Shown piece by piece: positions 54,673-63,833 of a stretch of DNA of 64,000 bases. The notes beneath the pieces were generated by a model that worked only from the letters and a program-made list of their open reading frames with translations, did no database searches and was not told where the DNA came from. This DNA is from Novosphingobium sp. RL4. GTDB taxonomy: Bacteria; Pseudomonadota; Alphaproteobacteria; Sphingomonadales; Sphingomonadaceae. The position numbers and the translations under genes were made by a program. The stretch is from NCBI RefSeq assembly GCF_035658495.1, contig NZ_CP141945.1:1017501-1081500 (forward strand), written 5' to 3'. Position 1 is the first letter of the stretch. Each line of letters begins with the position of its first letter.

Positions 54673-56406
54673 ATGACGGTTCTGGCATTCCTACCCCACC
54701 GCTCGCGCATCGTGCCGCAGGACAAGCGTTTGTCCCGGCGCCTGGGCCTCCTGCTGGCAGGGCTGCTTTTGCAGTCGGCACCCTGCCAGTCGGCCCAGGC
54801 GCAAATCCTGGTTCCCGTTCCCCAGTCACCCACGATCGACCGCGACCGCATCGACCGGCAGGATCCGAACGTGCCCCGCGTGCCGGCGCCGACCCAGGTT
54901 CCGCAGGCACAGCCACCCGTCGTGGCCGGCACGTCGAACACCCCTTCCAGAGGCCCCGGCGTGATGCTCAACGCACTGCGCTATGAAGGTTCGACACTGC
55001 CGAGGGCCACGCTCGACAAGGCCGTTGCCGCCTTCATCGGCGCGCCGCTCAATCAGGACAATCTTCAGAAGATCGCCAATGTCATCAGCGCGACTTACGC
55101 GCAGAGCGACATTGCCTTCTACGCCGTGACCGTTCCGCCCCAGGTGCCCACGGGCGGCGTCATCACCATTCGCGTGCTTGAAGGACGGATCACCGAGTAC
55201 GCGCTGGACGGCAAGACCAAGAGCACGCCGACCCGGCTGATCGACGCACAAGTAAAGCGCCTGATGCGTGAAACGCCGACCCACAAGTCGAGCATCGAAC
55301 GCACCATCTCGCTGCTGCGCGACATTCCCGGGCAGACGGTCCAGGCGAGCCTCAAGCCCACGGCCCGACCCGGCGAGCTCGCGCTCGACCTCAAGGTTGA
55401 ACGCAAGCAGATCGACGTGACGCTGAACGTCAACAATGCGGGTGTCGTCAACGTCACCACCGGCGTCCAGTCGCAGGTCGGCGTCAGCGTCAACGGGGTG
55501 CTTCGCGAAGGGGACACCACCCGGCTTTCCGGCAACGTACCCTTCAACCCGGAGCGCTATCAGTTCTACTCGGTCAGCCATGCCACGCCGATCGGCTCGA
55601 ACGGAACGACGCTGGGGGTGAGCGGTGCCTATGTCCGCACCAAGACCAAGGACCTCGATATTGTGGGCGAAGCGAAGCAGGCGGGGATCGCGATTTCGCA
55701 CCCCCTGATCCGCTCCTATCGCCGCAATCTCTCGTTGAGCCTTTCGTTGGACGGCACCAACAGCAACAACTATTTCCTCGACACGACGTTCGGCGGTTTC
55801 AAGACGCGCGCGGTTCGTCTCGGTACGGTATGGTCGTCGATCGACAAGACCGGCGGCTATGCAATTTCGACGAGCCTCAGCCAGGGGCTCGACGGGCTCG
55901 GCGCGCGGCCGATCGAAGGCTATTCCGAAGCCGGATTCCGCAAGGCGAACGTTCAGATCACCGCGGTGAAGGAACTGAGCAAGACGATCTCCGTCAGGGC
56001 GACCGTGCGCGGGCAGTATACGCGAGACAAATTGCCGACCACGGAACGTTTCTCTCTCGGCGGTGACGGGGCGGGTATGGCCTACCGTGTCGGCATCATC
56101 ACAGCGGACAAGGCCGCAGCAGGCGGGCTTGAAGTGAACTGGCGGGTGGCTGGGAAGCCGGCTGCCAGCGCACGGGGGCTCACCGTCTTCGCCTATACGG
56201 ATGCCGCCTTGGCGCACAGCTATGCGAGGCCGGCTTACGCCCTCGCCTCCGAGAACGTCACGCTCGCGACGGCGGGCGGAGGGGTGAGAATCACGCCGAT
56301 CAAGGGGTGGACGGCGAGCGCACAAGTTGCGGTTCCTGTCAAGTCTCCATATGAGTATTACAGCAAAAAAGCGCGCTTCTTCTTCAGCGTCAGTCGAACA
56401 GTCTGA
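54673..56406 (+). CDS. TpsB-type outer-membrane transporter (ShlB/FhaC/HecB family)
   Basis: A 577-residue two-partner secretion transporter. The signal peptide (LGLLLAGLLLQSAPCQSAQA) is followed by a proline-rich linker. POTRA domains include LNALRYEGSTLPRATLDKAV and VITIRVLEGRITEYAL; a 16-stranded barrel follows, with SLGGDGAGMAYR near the conserved loop and a final aromatic-rich strand (FFFSVSRTV). TpsB proteins export a large TpsA passenger that is usually encoded next door, but none is visible here. ATG 54673 is chosen by the signal peptide. A strong terminator follows. Confidence 0.85.
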   Translation: MTVLAFLPHRSRIVPQDKRLSRRLGLLLAGLLLQSAPCQSAQAQILVPVPQSPTIDRDRIDRQDPNVPRVPAPTQVPQAQPPVVAGTSNTPSRGPGVMLNALRYEGSTLPRATLDKAVAAFIGAPLNQDNLQKIANVISATYAQSDIAFYAVTVPPQVPTGGVITIRVLEGRITEYALDGKTKSTPTRLIDAQVKRLMRETPTHKSSIERTISLLRDIPGQTVQASLKPTARPGELALDLKVERKQIDVTLNVNNAGVVNVTTGVQSQVGVSVNGVLREGDTTRLSGNVPFNPERYQFYSVSHATPIGSNGTTLGVSGAYVRTKTKDLDIVGEAKQAGIAISHPLIRSYRRNLSLSLSLDGTNSNNYFLDTTFGGFKTRAVRLGTVWSSIDKTGGYAISTSLSQGLDGLGARPIEGYSEAGFRKANVQITAVKELSKTISVRATVRGQYTRDKLPTTERFSLGGDGAGMAYRVGIITADKAAAGGLEVNWRVAGKPAASARGLTVFAYTDAALAHSYARPAYALASENVTLATAGGGVRITPIKGWTASAQVAVPVKSPYEYYSKKARFFFSVSRTV

Positions 56407-56428
56407 ATTGCGCTTTTGCGTGTACGCA

Positions 56429-56459
56429 AAAAGCCGGCGTCCCATGGGCGCCGGCTTTT
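56429..56459 (+). terminator. Rho-independent terminator after the TpsB gene
   Basis: AAAAGCCGGCG and its complement form an 11-bp stem, and CCC/GGG extend pairing in the loop. The right arm ends in TTTT. It starts 22 bp after the TpsB stop and separates it from the oxygenase gene. Confidence 0.85.
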
Positions 56460-56500
56460 CTATCCGCGGTATCGATTCAATCAAAGGGATAGAGAAGACG

Positions 56501-57061
56501 ATGAAAAACGTCTGGGAAGTCTGGCCAAGCGCACTCACTACAGCGGAATGCGACGCGATCGCCAAGCGCGCCGAAAATTACGGAGAGCAGGACGCTACCA
56601 TAGGGTTCACGAACTCGCTTCGCAGCGATCTTGGATATCGGACGTCGAGTGTCCGCTGGCTCGATGTTTCGCGCGAGAAGGACATCGTTTCGCGCATCAT
56701 GGATTTCGTTCGCCCTTCGAACCGCACCAACTTCGGCGTCGAGATCGAAGCGCCGTACGAACTTCAGTTCACTGAATACCGGGCGACAAACAAAGGGCAT
56801 TACGATTGGCATCAGGACGTATGGCTTGAATCGCCCCGCCCTTACGCCAGGAAGCTTTCCGTAGTTGTCCAAATGTCGTCGCCGGAGGAGTACAAAGGCG
56901 GGCAATTCGAATTCTTCGGCATCCCCAATCCGGGGGGCCAGTTCGCCCCGCGGGGCAGCCTGCTGATCTTTCCTTCGTTTCTCCAGCACCGGGTCCTGCC
57001 GGTGGTCGAAGGAAAGCGGCGCAGCCTTGTGACATGGATCGAAGGGCCGAACTGGCGCTGA
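56501..57061 (+). CDS. 2OG-Fe(II) dioxygenase (prolyl 4-hydroxylase-like fold)
   Basis: A 186-residue cytosolic protein. YDWHQDVW gives the iron-binding HxD, LIFPSFLQHRVLPV the distal histidine, and the arginine in GKRRSLVTWI would bind 2-oxoglutarate. The core domain is complete and there is no signal peptide. Substrate is unknown; related small oxygenases include phage and bacterial prolyl-hydroxylase-like proteins. GGGATAGAGA precedes the ATG. It is followed 24 bp later by the prepilin peptidase. It is about 4 kb from collagen-like proteins rich in proline, which is a suggestive but unproven link. Confidence 0.82.
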   Translation: MKNVWEVWPSALTTAECDAIAKRAENYGEQDATIGFTNSLRSDLGYRTSSVRWLDVSREKDIVSRIMDFVRPSNRTNFGVEIEAPYELQFTEYRATNKGHYDWHQDVWLESPRPYARKLSVVVQMSSPEEYKGGQFEFFGIPNPGGQFAPRGSLLIFPSFLQHRVLPVVEGKRRSLVTWIEGPNWR

Positions 57062-57085
57062 ACGGGCTTTGGCTGGCGCTTTGCG

Positions 57086-57613
57086 ATGAACATTCCCGCT
57101 CTCGCCGCTTCGGCTCCGGCGCATCCTCTTGTCTGCCTGGCGGCAGTGGCCGCACTGCTCCTGCTGAGCGGCGCTGCGATCTGCATGGATCTGGCATATC
57201 GCCGAATTCCCAATCTCGTTTGCGTCGCCGTTGCTCTATGCGCGGTTCCGTACTGGTTCGGCATTTCGGGCTGGTCTGGAATGTTGAGCCTTGGCGGGCA
57301 ACTGGCGATTTCACTGGCCCTGACGTTGCCCTTGGCGCTCGCATTTGCATTGCGACTGATCGGCGGCGGTGACGTGAAGCTTATCCTGGCCATGGTGCTT
57401 TGGGTTGGAATGGCGAAAGTCGGGACGATGGCGCTCGCCGTCGCCGTGATCGGGGGGATGTTGGGCATTTCCCTGAAGCTCCTGAACCTGGTGTTCTGGC
57501 GCATCCGAACCGACAACCTGCCTTATGGCTTGGCGATCGTCGCGGGTACTTTCGTTGCCATGGCCGGCGACCTCGGCCGGCTGCTGGCAAATGCGAGCCT
57601 CGCGGCGGCATAG
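57086..57613 (+). CDS. A24-family prepilin peptidase (CpaA/TadV-like)
   Basis: A 175-residue membrane protein with about five to six membrane segments. The two catalytic aspartates are visible in CMDLAYRRIPN and in GGGDVKLIL, the hallmark of A24 aspartic proteases that cleave type IV prepilin leaders. The short form lacking the methylase domain is typical of Tad/Flp pilus systems. No pilin or other Tad genes lie in the window. Confidence 0.88.
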   Translation: MNIPALAASAPAHPLVCLAAVAALLLLSGAAICMDLAYRRIPNLVCVAVALCAVPYWFGISGWSGMLSLGGQLAISLALTLPLALAFALRLIGGGDVKLILAMVLWVGMAKVGTMALAVAVIGGMLGISLKLLNLVFWRIRTDNLPYGLAIVAGTFVAMAGDLGRLLANASLAAA

Positions 57614-57920
57614 GGGGGCCTCGGGCGGGGGAATTGCAGCCGAAACGCCCTCGAAACCCCGCCGCTGCCGGAAGCTGCGCGGGGCTGTCGGCAAAGGGGC
57701 TGTAAATTACGCAAGTCCATGCTCAGCAGGCATCGCGCATCACGGGCTGGCGGATAAACGCCTCGAAAATCCGGGTTTCATCCGCAAATTCAGCTTCGCC
57801 GTCATCGCGGGGCGCCGCTGCCCAAAGCCCTCGATCCGAACTCAATTCGGCTGGCGAACGGGCCGCCGGCGTGGTCCCCTAAGGGCCGAACACAATTCAC
57901 AAGATACCAGGGAGTTCAAC
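57614..57920. other. Intergenic region before the autotransporter gene
   Basis: About 300 bp with no gene or clear hairpin that I can support. The only notable element is AGGGAG at 57909-57914, the probable ribosome site of the next gene. Confidence 0.4.
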
Positions 57921-59162
57921 TTGCAGCGCACATCGTCCGTCATGGGAATTCAGCTATCGGCGCGTTTCGCCGCAGCGGCTTGCGCGGTGTCGGTGGCAGC
58001 GATCGGCCTCGCGTCTCCAGCCCTTGCCGCTCCTTATGGTCCCGACGCGACGACGCCGGGCGAAGCGGCGGTGGCGGGGGCACTGGATGCGATCGCCAAT
58101 CCCGCGACCAGCACTTATGGGCCGATGCTGGATTCGATCGACGATCTGCCGGATGCCTCGCAGCGCGCGGCCGCGCTGAACCAGCTGAGCCCGCGTAATT
58201 ATCGGCTGCTGCCGCGTCTCGCCATCCAGTCGATGGACGCGACGGACCGGGAGATCCGGGGCTATCTGGTCCAGCGCCGTGAAATGGCGCTTGATGCCGG
58301 GCCCGATGTGCCGAGCAGCGGCGACAAGACGATCACCTTCATGCTCAGCTACGGCCTCAAGCAGGGCAAGTATGAGGCCCGCACCGATCGTCCTTCTGCA
58401 AATTCGGACAGCCGGTCGATCCGCGCCGGCGTCGATATCGCGCCGGTCGAGGGCATGATCCTGGGCGCGACGCTGGGTATCGACGGTCTCGATGCCAATC
58501 TCGACCGCAGCCAGCAACCGCGTATCACCCAGTTCAACGTGAACATCGGGCCCTATGCCAGCTATACGAACGGCAAGTTCTACGTCGATGCCACTGCCGG
58601 ATACAACCGGAGCTACTACAAGCTGCGGCGGCAGGTGTCCTGGACCGGGTTCACGGATCAGCTTCAGGCCCGTGCAGATGGCGATAACGCCGCAGGTACG
58701 GTCGAAGCAGGCGGAATTCTGCAAGTCGGCGCCTTTCGGGCGCAACCGTTCGCCGGATTGCAGTATCGATACGCCGACGTCAGCGGGTTTGCGGAGCACG
58801 GCGGCACCGCCGCGCTGGGTGTCGCAAGATACAAGACGGAATCGCTGCGCGGATCTCTCGGCTTGCGCACGACGGCGACGGTCAAGAAAGGTTCATGGGC
58901 GATCCGGCCGATGGTCGAGGCGCAATGGCAGCGTGAACTGCGTTCGCATCCCGACAGCCGGATCGAGGCGATCTTCCTTGACGGAGGCACCCCGATCTTC
59001 ACGCTGCCCGCCGGTCGCTATGCGCGCAATGCCGCCATTGTCGGCGCAGGGCTGACCGCAGTTCACGGCGACCGGACCGCGCTTCGTCTTTCCTACAACG
59101 GAGAACTTGCGAAGGACCGCCGCGTCCATGCCTTTGCGATTACCGCCAGTCGCCGCTTCTAG
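57921..59162 (+). CDS. Small autotransporter-barrel outer-membrane protein
   Basis: A 413-residue protein. A signal peptide (AIGLASPALAA) is followed by a short helical segment of about 100 residues (SQRAAALNQLSPRNYRLLPR), which in autotransporters lies just before the barrel. About 280 residues of beta-barrel end in the aromatic AITASRRF. The passenger is very short, so the protein may serve as a surface barrel rather than export a large domain. The likely start is TTG at 57921, 6 nt after AGGGAG; an ATG at 57942 has no ribosome site. Confidence 0.78.
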   Translation: MQRTSSVMGIQLSARFAAAACAVSVAAIGLASPALAAPYGPDATTPGEAAVAGALDAIANPATSTYGPMLDSIDDLPDASQRAAALNQLSPRNYRLLPRLAIQSMDATDREIRGYLVQRREMALDAGPDVPSSGDKTITFMLSYGLKQGKYEARTDRPSANSDSRSIRAGVDIAPVEGMILGATLGIDGLDANLDRSQQPRITQFNVNIGPYASYTNGKFYVDATAGYNRSYYKLRRQVSWTGFTDQLQARADGDNAAGTVEAGGILQVGAFRAQPFAGLQYRYADVSGFAEHGGTAALGVARYKTESLRGSLGLRTTATVKKGSWAIRPMVEAQWQRELRSHPDSRIEAIFLDGGTPIFTLPAGRYARNAAIVGAGLTAVHGDRTALRLSYNGELAKDRRVHAFAITASRRF

Positions 59163-59285
59163 GCGAAACGTGCCGCAAAACATCGTTCGAACTGACTGTA
59201 ACGCTGCGGGAAAGCCGCCGATACGAACATAGTTTAACGCGGCTCGGGCGCAGGAGCCCGATATGAAGGCGGTTCGGGTCGGGAA

Positions 59286-60329
59286 ATGATGGAGGGCTTG
59301 ATGGCCGGTTTTGTACGAGACATTCTTACGACGCTCTCTTACGAACCCCATCCTTCCGAAGGGCCTGGCGTTGACGGCGAAGCGTTATCGCGGCTCGACC
59401 AGAGACTGGCCGGGTTCGTGCAGGGCGGCGGACGGGCGCGGACGGCGATCTCGATCCGCCCTGCCGATTGCAGCGTCTGGGATGGAAATCCGCGCGACGT
59501 GCCAGGACTGTCGGCTGAAAGCTGCCGTTCGCTTATCGAATCCATCGCGCAGGAGGATGGGAACCGGATTCCCGTGCTGGTAAGGCACAATCCTCCCGGT
59601 TCTGATCATCCCTATCAGTTGCTGGTGGGTAGCCGGAGGCGCTTCTCGGTTGACTGGCTCAATCACAATGGGCGACCGGAAATCCGGTTGACCGCGCTCA
59701 TCGTGGATCTCACCGACGAGGAGGCGTTCCGCCTCGCGGATATCGAAAATCGCGAACGCGAGGATATCACCGAACTGGATCGCGCTCGCAGCTACCAGAA
59801 TGCGGTCGATCGCTTTTATGGCGGTGTGCAGTCGCGGATGGCCGAAGCGCTCAACCTGTCGAACAGCCAGCTCAGCAGGTTGCTTGCGTTGGCGCAGATG
59901 CCGGACGATGTCGTAAATGCTTTCGCCACACGCGATGAATTGCGCGTTCGCCATTCCGAAGTTCTGACGCCGCTTCTGCGCCGCCCGGAGCAATGCCAGC
60001 GCGTTCTCGTAACCGCGCGGCAGATCGGTGAGGAACAACAGCGTCTCGCGGCCTCCGGGGAGCGTATGATTCCGGCCGCGACGGTGTTGAGCCGCCTCAA
60101 GGAGGCAGGCAAGGAAGGCGATGCGCGAAAGGGGAACGACACCCCCCTGATCGTGGGAGACGCACGGGTAGGCAGGATCAAACCCGCACGCGAGGGTGTT
60201 TCCGTCGATCTGATTGTCAGCGAGGATACCGATATCGATGCCTTGCTACGGGCCCTGCGGGTCGCGCTGATCGATAGTCGCAGACAGTTGCCGGCCGATG
60301 CCGATATCGGCGACGACGGATTCTCATGA
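59286..60329 (+). CDS. Orphan ParB-like protein
   Basis: A 347-residue ParB-family protein without a ParA neighbour. Order and motifs follow the parB at 46232: RPADCSVWDGNPRDV, the CTP-binding variant VGSRRRFSVDW, then DEEAFRLADIENREREDITE and a helix-turn-helix MAEALNLSNSQLSRLLALAQ. The C-terminus also aligns in spirit (VSVDLIVSED). It may be a second centromere protein, a regulator, or a relic of another plasmid. Starts at 59286, 59289 and 59301 are all possible. No GTTTCCCCGGGGAAAC site lies nearby. Confidence 0.82.
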   Translation: MMEGLMAGFVRDILTTLSYEPHPSEGPGVDGEALSRLDQRLAGFVQGGGRARTAISIRPADCSVWDGNPRDVPGLSAESCRSLIESIAQEDGNRIPVLVRHNPPGSDHPYQLLVGSRRRFSVDWLNHNGRPEIRLTALIVDLTDEEAFRLADIENREREDITELDRARSYQNAVDRFYGGVQSRMAEALNLSNSQLSRLLALAQMPDDVVNAFATRDELRVRHSEVLTPLLRRPEQCQRVLVTARQIGEEQQRLAASGERMIPAATVLSRLKEAGKEGDARKGNDTPLIVGDARVGRIKPAREGVSVDLIVSEDTDIDALLRALRVALIDSRRQLPADADIGDDGFS

Positions 60330-61027
60330 TCTAGTTTACGACCTAGCTGAGAAGTGTCTGCCGCTTTCGCGGCGCTTTTCGGGCTTGGCGCCTGAAGACG
60401 CGGGAATTGCGCGTCTGTCAGCTATCGCGCGCTCGCCTTGCGCGTGATGCACTGTTCTACCGTATTTTCGGAGAGCGACCGGTTCTCCGCCGGTTTTGCC
60501 GCCATGCGCTGCGTGCGAGCGGCGGGCTTGTTGTCGTCGCCATCCCCAGGATTACCGGACCAACCGATTTTTCGCCCGGTTTCGGGAGCGGGGTTTGGCG
60601 GAGCGAGGCGGCTACGGGCGGGTGATGACGGTCGCATATCTCCCGGCAGCAGAGGTGGTATTCCGACTCTGAAGCCGGGGCCTCGTGTGCTGCGGTCTGA
60701 TGCCCCGGTTCAGGCGTAAAGCACCGGCTGTGCCGCCCTAACAACACTCACTCCGGCTTGATTGCCAAATCCAGGCATAAGCGCGGATTGCGTGCGCTGC
60801 GCGGCCATTTGCGAGCTTCAATCCAGCGAAAGGCTGGCATTTTCGCGGGATTATATCCCAAAGTCAGTAATTTGCGTGGGGCGAAAGGCATATCGCGCAT
60901 TCCCGAAGCGGGACTGGTTCCGGGCCAGGGACAGCAGGTTCTGCGCGGTTCCTTCTCGGCGAGAGGAGCCCTCCATGATGCGCTTAGGCTTCGGCGCAGT
61001 GGGCAATTTCCATGGAGGTTAATCGAG
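60330..61027. other. Long leader region before the first collagen-like gene
   Basis: About 700 bp. The frame of the collagen-like gene is open back to 60758, but that part reads as non-coding and lacks a ribosome site. GGAGG at 61015-61019 supports the lipoprotein start. No conserved element was identified here. Confidence 0.4.
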
Positions 61028-63352
61028 ATGCCGCGTCAACAACCGCGCCGTTCCACAAGGCATGTCCTGCTTTGTGCGACTGCAATTCCGCTTCTGCTGT
61101 TGGGTGCCTGTGCCGATGGAGTCGGCTTCAGGGTTGGCGCCGGCGGTGGAGGATCACCGTCCGGTCCGACTGGACCTACCAGCCCGACTGGCCCCACCGG
61201 CCCCACCGGCCCGAGTGATCCGAGCGGCCCGACTGGCCCGACTGGCCCGACTGGCCCGACTGGTCCTACTGGCCCGACTGGTCCTACTGGTCCCACAGAT
61301 CCTACTGGCCCGACTGGCCCGACTAATCCGACCGGCCCGACCGGCCCCACCGGCCCCACCGGCCCCACCGGCCCAACCGGTCCCACCGGCCCAACCGGTC
61401 CCACCGGCCCAACCGGTCCCACCGGCCCAACCGGTCCCACCGGCCCAACCGGTCCCACCGGCCCAACTGGTCCCACCAGCCCGACTGGCCCAACCGGTCC
61501 AACCGGTCCCACCGGCCCGACCGGCCCAACCGGTCCCACCGGCCCCACCGGTCCCACCGGCCCGACCGGCCCCACCAGCCCGACTGGCCCAACCGGTCCG
61601 ACTGGCCCTACCGGCCCGACTGGTCCCACCGGCCCGACTGGTCCCACAGGTCCAACCAATCCGACCGGCCCAGCAGGCTTCACCGGGCCGCTTGCCGGTG
61701 TGACTGTGGGTGGTGGCGGGCTGCTTGGCCCCAGCGGCTCAGGTACACTGATCGATGTCAATGTGGCCCCCGGCACAGCGACCACGAACGGAAGCGGTAT
61801 CGCGGTCGACCTGCTCACGGGTGATGGACAAGTCGTCAACGTGGCGCTTCCCACCACGACCGAGCAAACGCAACAAGCTCTCGCGCCGCTGGGTTCGTTG
61901 ACTGGCGCCTTGCTGGGCGATCAGGTCGGCGGAACGGTGACGCAGTTGACCAATGGCCTTGCACCCACCGTGGCCACGGTCACTTCGACAGTAGACAGCA
62001 TCACTTCGCCCCTGCTCGATACGGTCAACGGCGTGCTGTCGCCCGTGCTGGGCAATGGCGGGCTGCTGTCGCCCGTCACCGGCCAGCTCGGAGGGCTCAT
62101 TGATGGACTGACCGGAAGCCTTGGAGGAGGCAATACCGATCCCGCAAGGACTTACGATGGGCCATTGCTGGGTCTCGACCTGGGCAACAATGTCCTGACC
62201 GGACCGAGCAGCGGGGATACGCTGCTGGGCCTCAACGTCCTGTCCGAAAACCCCGGCCTGACTTCGGGACAACTGGTAACGGCCGACGTGCTTTCGAACG
62301 GCAACGTAGTCGACCTGACGCTGCCGACTACGGCCGAAGGCGTGGCAGCCGGACTGGCACCCCTGGGCAATCTCACCGGCGCGCTTCTCGGCGAGCAGGT
62401 TGGCGGGACAGTCGATCAACTGACCAATACGCTTGCTCCCGTGATCGCTCCGGTAACCGCGATCGTGGATAGCGTGACGTCTCCGTTGCTCGATACCGTC
62501 AACGGCTCGCTGGGCGGCATCGTTGGTGGGCTCGGTCCTGTCGGCGGATCTTCGGTCCTCGCCCCGGTAACGGGCCTCGTCGATGGTGTGCTGGGCGGCC
62601 TTACGGGCGGCACCAGCGACGGCGGCCTGCTGGCGCCGGTCACGGGTCTTGTCGGTGGTCTCACCGGCGGCACGACGGACGGCGGCGTGCTTGCTCCGGT
62701 GACCGGGCTTGTCGACGGTGTGCTGGGCGGCCTTACGGGCGGCACCAGTGACGGCGGCCTGCTGGCGCCGGTCACGGGTCTTGTCGGTGGCCTCACCGGC
62801 GGCACGACGGACGGCGGCGTGCTTGCTCCGGTGACCGGGCTTGTCGACGGTGTGCTGGGCGGCCTTACGGGTGGTACCAGTGACGGCGGCCTGCTGGCGC
62901 CGGTCACGGGTCTTGTCGGTGGTCTCACCGGCGGCACCAGTGACGGCGGCGTGCTTGCCCCGGTGACCGGGCTTGTCGACGGTGTGCTGGGCGGCCTTAC
63001 GGGTGGTACCAGTGACGGCGGCCTGCTGGCGCCGGTCACGGGCCTTGTCGGCGGTCTCACCGGCGGCACGACGGACGGCGGCGTGCTTGCTCCGGTGACC
63101 GGGCTTGTCGACGGTGTGCTTGGCGGCCTTACGGGCGGCACCAGTGATGGCGGCCTGCTGGCGCCGGTCACGGGCCTTGTCGGTGGTCTCACCGGCGGCA
63201 CGACGGACGGCGGCGTGCTTGCTCCCGTTACCGGTCTTGTCGGTGGCCTGACCGGATCGACCTCCGGCTCGGGAACGGGGACGACGACCGGTTCGGTACT
63301 GGCTCCGGTAACGGGCCTCGTCGGATCGCTGCTCGGCGGTCTCGGGAAATAA
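61028..63352 (+). CDS. Collagen-like repeat lipoprotein
   Basis: A 774-residue surface protein. A lipoprotein signal ends at LLGAC (Cys28). Residues 46-219 are 58 collagen-type triplets, almost all Gly-Pro-Thr, with seven triplets in which Gly is replaced by Ser, Asp or Asn. Two related domains of about 130-140 residues follow (about 223-377 and 378-505), both containing LGxLTGALLGxQVGGT and [10 protein letters not shown]. Residues 510-729 are five 44-residue repeats built from [10 protein letters not shown]. This order resembles bacterial collagen-like triple-helix proteins. GGAGG precedes the ATG. The repeats suggest an extended stalk for adhesion, biofilm or matrix; the function is not known. 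Confidence 0.85.
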   Translation: MPRQQPRRSTRHVLLCATAIPLLLLGACADGVGFRVGAGGGGSPSGPTGPTSPTGPTGPTGPSDPSGPTGPTGPTGPTGPTGPTGPTGPTDPTGPTGPTNPTGPTGPTGPTGPTGPTGPTGPTGPTGPTGPTGPTGPTGPTGPTGPTGPTSPTGPTGPTGPTGPTGPTGPTGPTGPTGPTGPTSPTGPTGPTGPTGPTGPTGPTGPTGPTNPTGPAGFTGPLAGVTVGGGGLLGPSGSGTLIDVNVAPGTATTNGSGIAVDLLTGDGQVVNVALPTTTEQTQQALAPLGSLTGALLGDQVGGTVTQLTNGLAPTVATVTSTVDSITSPLLDTVNGVLSPVLGNGGLLSPVTGQLGGLIDGLTGSLGGGNTDPARTYDGPLLGLDLGNNVLTGPSSGDTLLGLNVLSENPGLTSGQLVTADVLSNGNVVDLTLPTTAEGVAAGLAPLGNLTGALLGEQVGGTVDQLTNTLAPVIAPVTAIVDSVTSPLLDTVNGSLGGIVGGLGPVGGSSVLAPVTGLVDGVLGGLTGGTSDGGLLAPVTGLVGGLTGGTTDGGVLAPVTGLVDGVLGGLTGGTSDGGLLAPVTGLVGGLTGGTTDGGVLAPVTGLVDGVLGGLTGGTSDGGLLAPVTGLVGGLTGGTSDGGVLAPVTGLVDGVLGGLTGGTSDGGLLAPVTGLVGGLTGGTTDGGVLAPVTGLVDGVLGGLTGGTSDGGLLAPVTGLVGGLTGGTTDGGVLAPVTGLVGGLTGSTSGSGTGTTTGSVLAPVTGLVGSLLGGLGK
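61163..61684 (+). repeat. Collagen-type Gly-Pro-Thr triplet repeat tract
   Basis: 522 bp of 9-bp units encoding 58 triplets. Codons for Gly, Pro and Thr vary (GGC/GGT, CCC/CCG/CCA, ACC/ACT), while longer blocks such as CCCACCGGCCCAACCGGT recur exactly. This suggests recent expansion of 18-bp units. Confidence 0.95.
62555..63214 (+). repeat. Five tandem 132-bp repeats
   Basis: Five nearly identical 132-bp units encode the 44-residue repeat [11 protein letters not shown]...[10 protein letters not shown], itself a duplicated motif (24 plus 20 residues). Differences between units are almost all synonymous, apart from one Thr/Ser change. A partial sixth unit follows. High DNA identity points to recent duplication or gene conversion and possible length variation. 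Confidence 0.92.
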
Positions 63353-63358
63353 TCGCTA

Positions 63359-63398
63359 TGTGTGCCCGGCGCCCCACAACCCCATGGCTGGGCACACA
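63359..63398 (+). terminator. Hairpin after the first collagen-like gene
   Basis: TGTGTGCCC (63359-63367) pairs with GGGCACACA (63390-63398), 6 bp after the stop codon. No T-run follows. It is a probable transcript end or stabilising hairpin. Confidence 0.5.
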
Positions 63399-63436
63399 AA
63401 CGACCCTCCCCTTCTGAAACGGGGGGCGGGGAAGAG

Positions 63437-63464
63437 GAGGCAGTCCCGGCGACGGGGCTGCCTC
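63437..63464 (+). terminator. Second hairpin after the first collagen-like gene
   Basis: GAGGCAG and CTGCCTC form a 7-bp stem around a loop with further CCC/GGG pairing, followed by TTCGATTCTG. It could be an intrinsic terminator with a weak T-run. Confidence 0.45.
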
Positions 63465-63833
63465 TTCGATTCTGTCGTCAGAGATATTGTGGAATGGCCG
63501 GGATGGAGGAAATCAGTTTCTGCGCCGACGCAAAATGAGCCGGAATGAGCATTTAACCATTTCGGCCGTCATGGCAGGGATTTTCGGGCCTTGCCGGGGC
63601 TTGGCCCGCAGGATTTCCGTTATCGGGTAAGCCTTTCCGGGATTTTGCGTGTCCATGGCGGCTGTCTCCCGGTCTGCACATCGCGCTTGGTTACCAACGC
63701 AGTGACCTGATCGGAACCGCACTTCGGGACATGGCCGGGGCGGCTCCTTCTGGACGCGATCCAGCACGCGGCGTGGTTCTATCGTGAATTCCAATGAAGC
63801 CGGCGAAGGCCGACAGCACATTGGAGAAGACCC

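Larger units (their letters stand above)
63353..63833. other. Intergenic region between the two collagen-like genes
   Basis: About 480 bp without a supported gene. It contains two hairpins near its left end, listed separately, and GGAGAAG just before the start of the second collagen-like gene. The remainder shows nothing I can assign. Confidence 0.5.

Noticed and set aside
60758..61027. In-frame extension upstream of the first collagen-like gene
   Set aside because: The extension would bury the lipoprotein signal about 90 residues inside the protein and has no ribosome site. GGAGG and the lipobox support the start at 61028.
61036..61857. 273-residue antisense frame with Gly-Pro-Val collagen-like repeats opposite the Gly-Pro-Thr tract
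   Set aside because: The 9-bp repeat is open in several frames by construction. There is no signal peptide or ribosome site on this strand, so the apparent second collagen is a by-product of the repeat.
62555..63214. Possible CRISPR array
   Set aside because: The repeats are 132 bp, contiguous, lack spacers and lie in a long reading frame with synonymous variation, so they are protein repeats.
62416..63399. 327-residue antisense frame with proline-rich repeats
   Set aside because: Mirror of the 132-bp tandem repeats; no independent evidence for coding.
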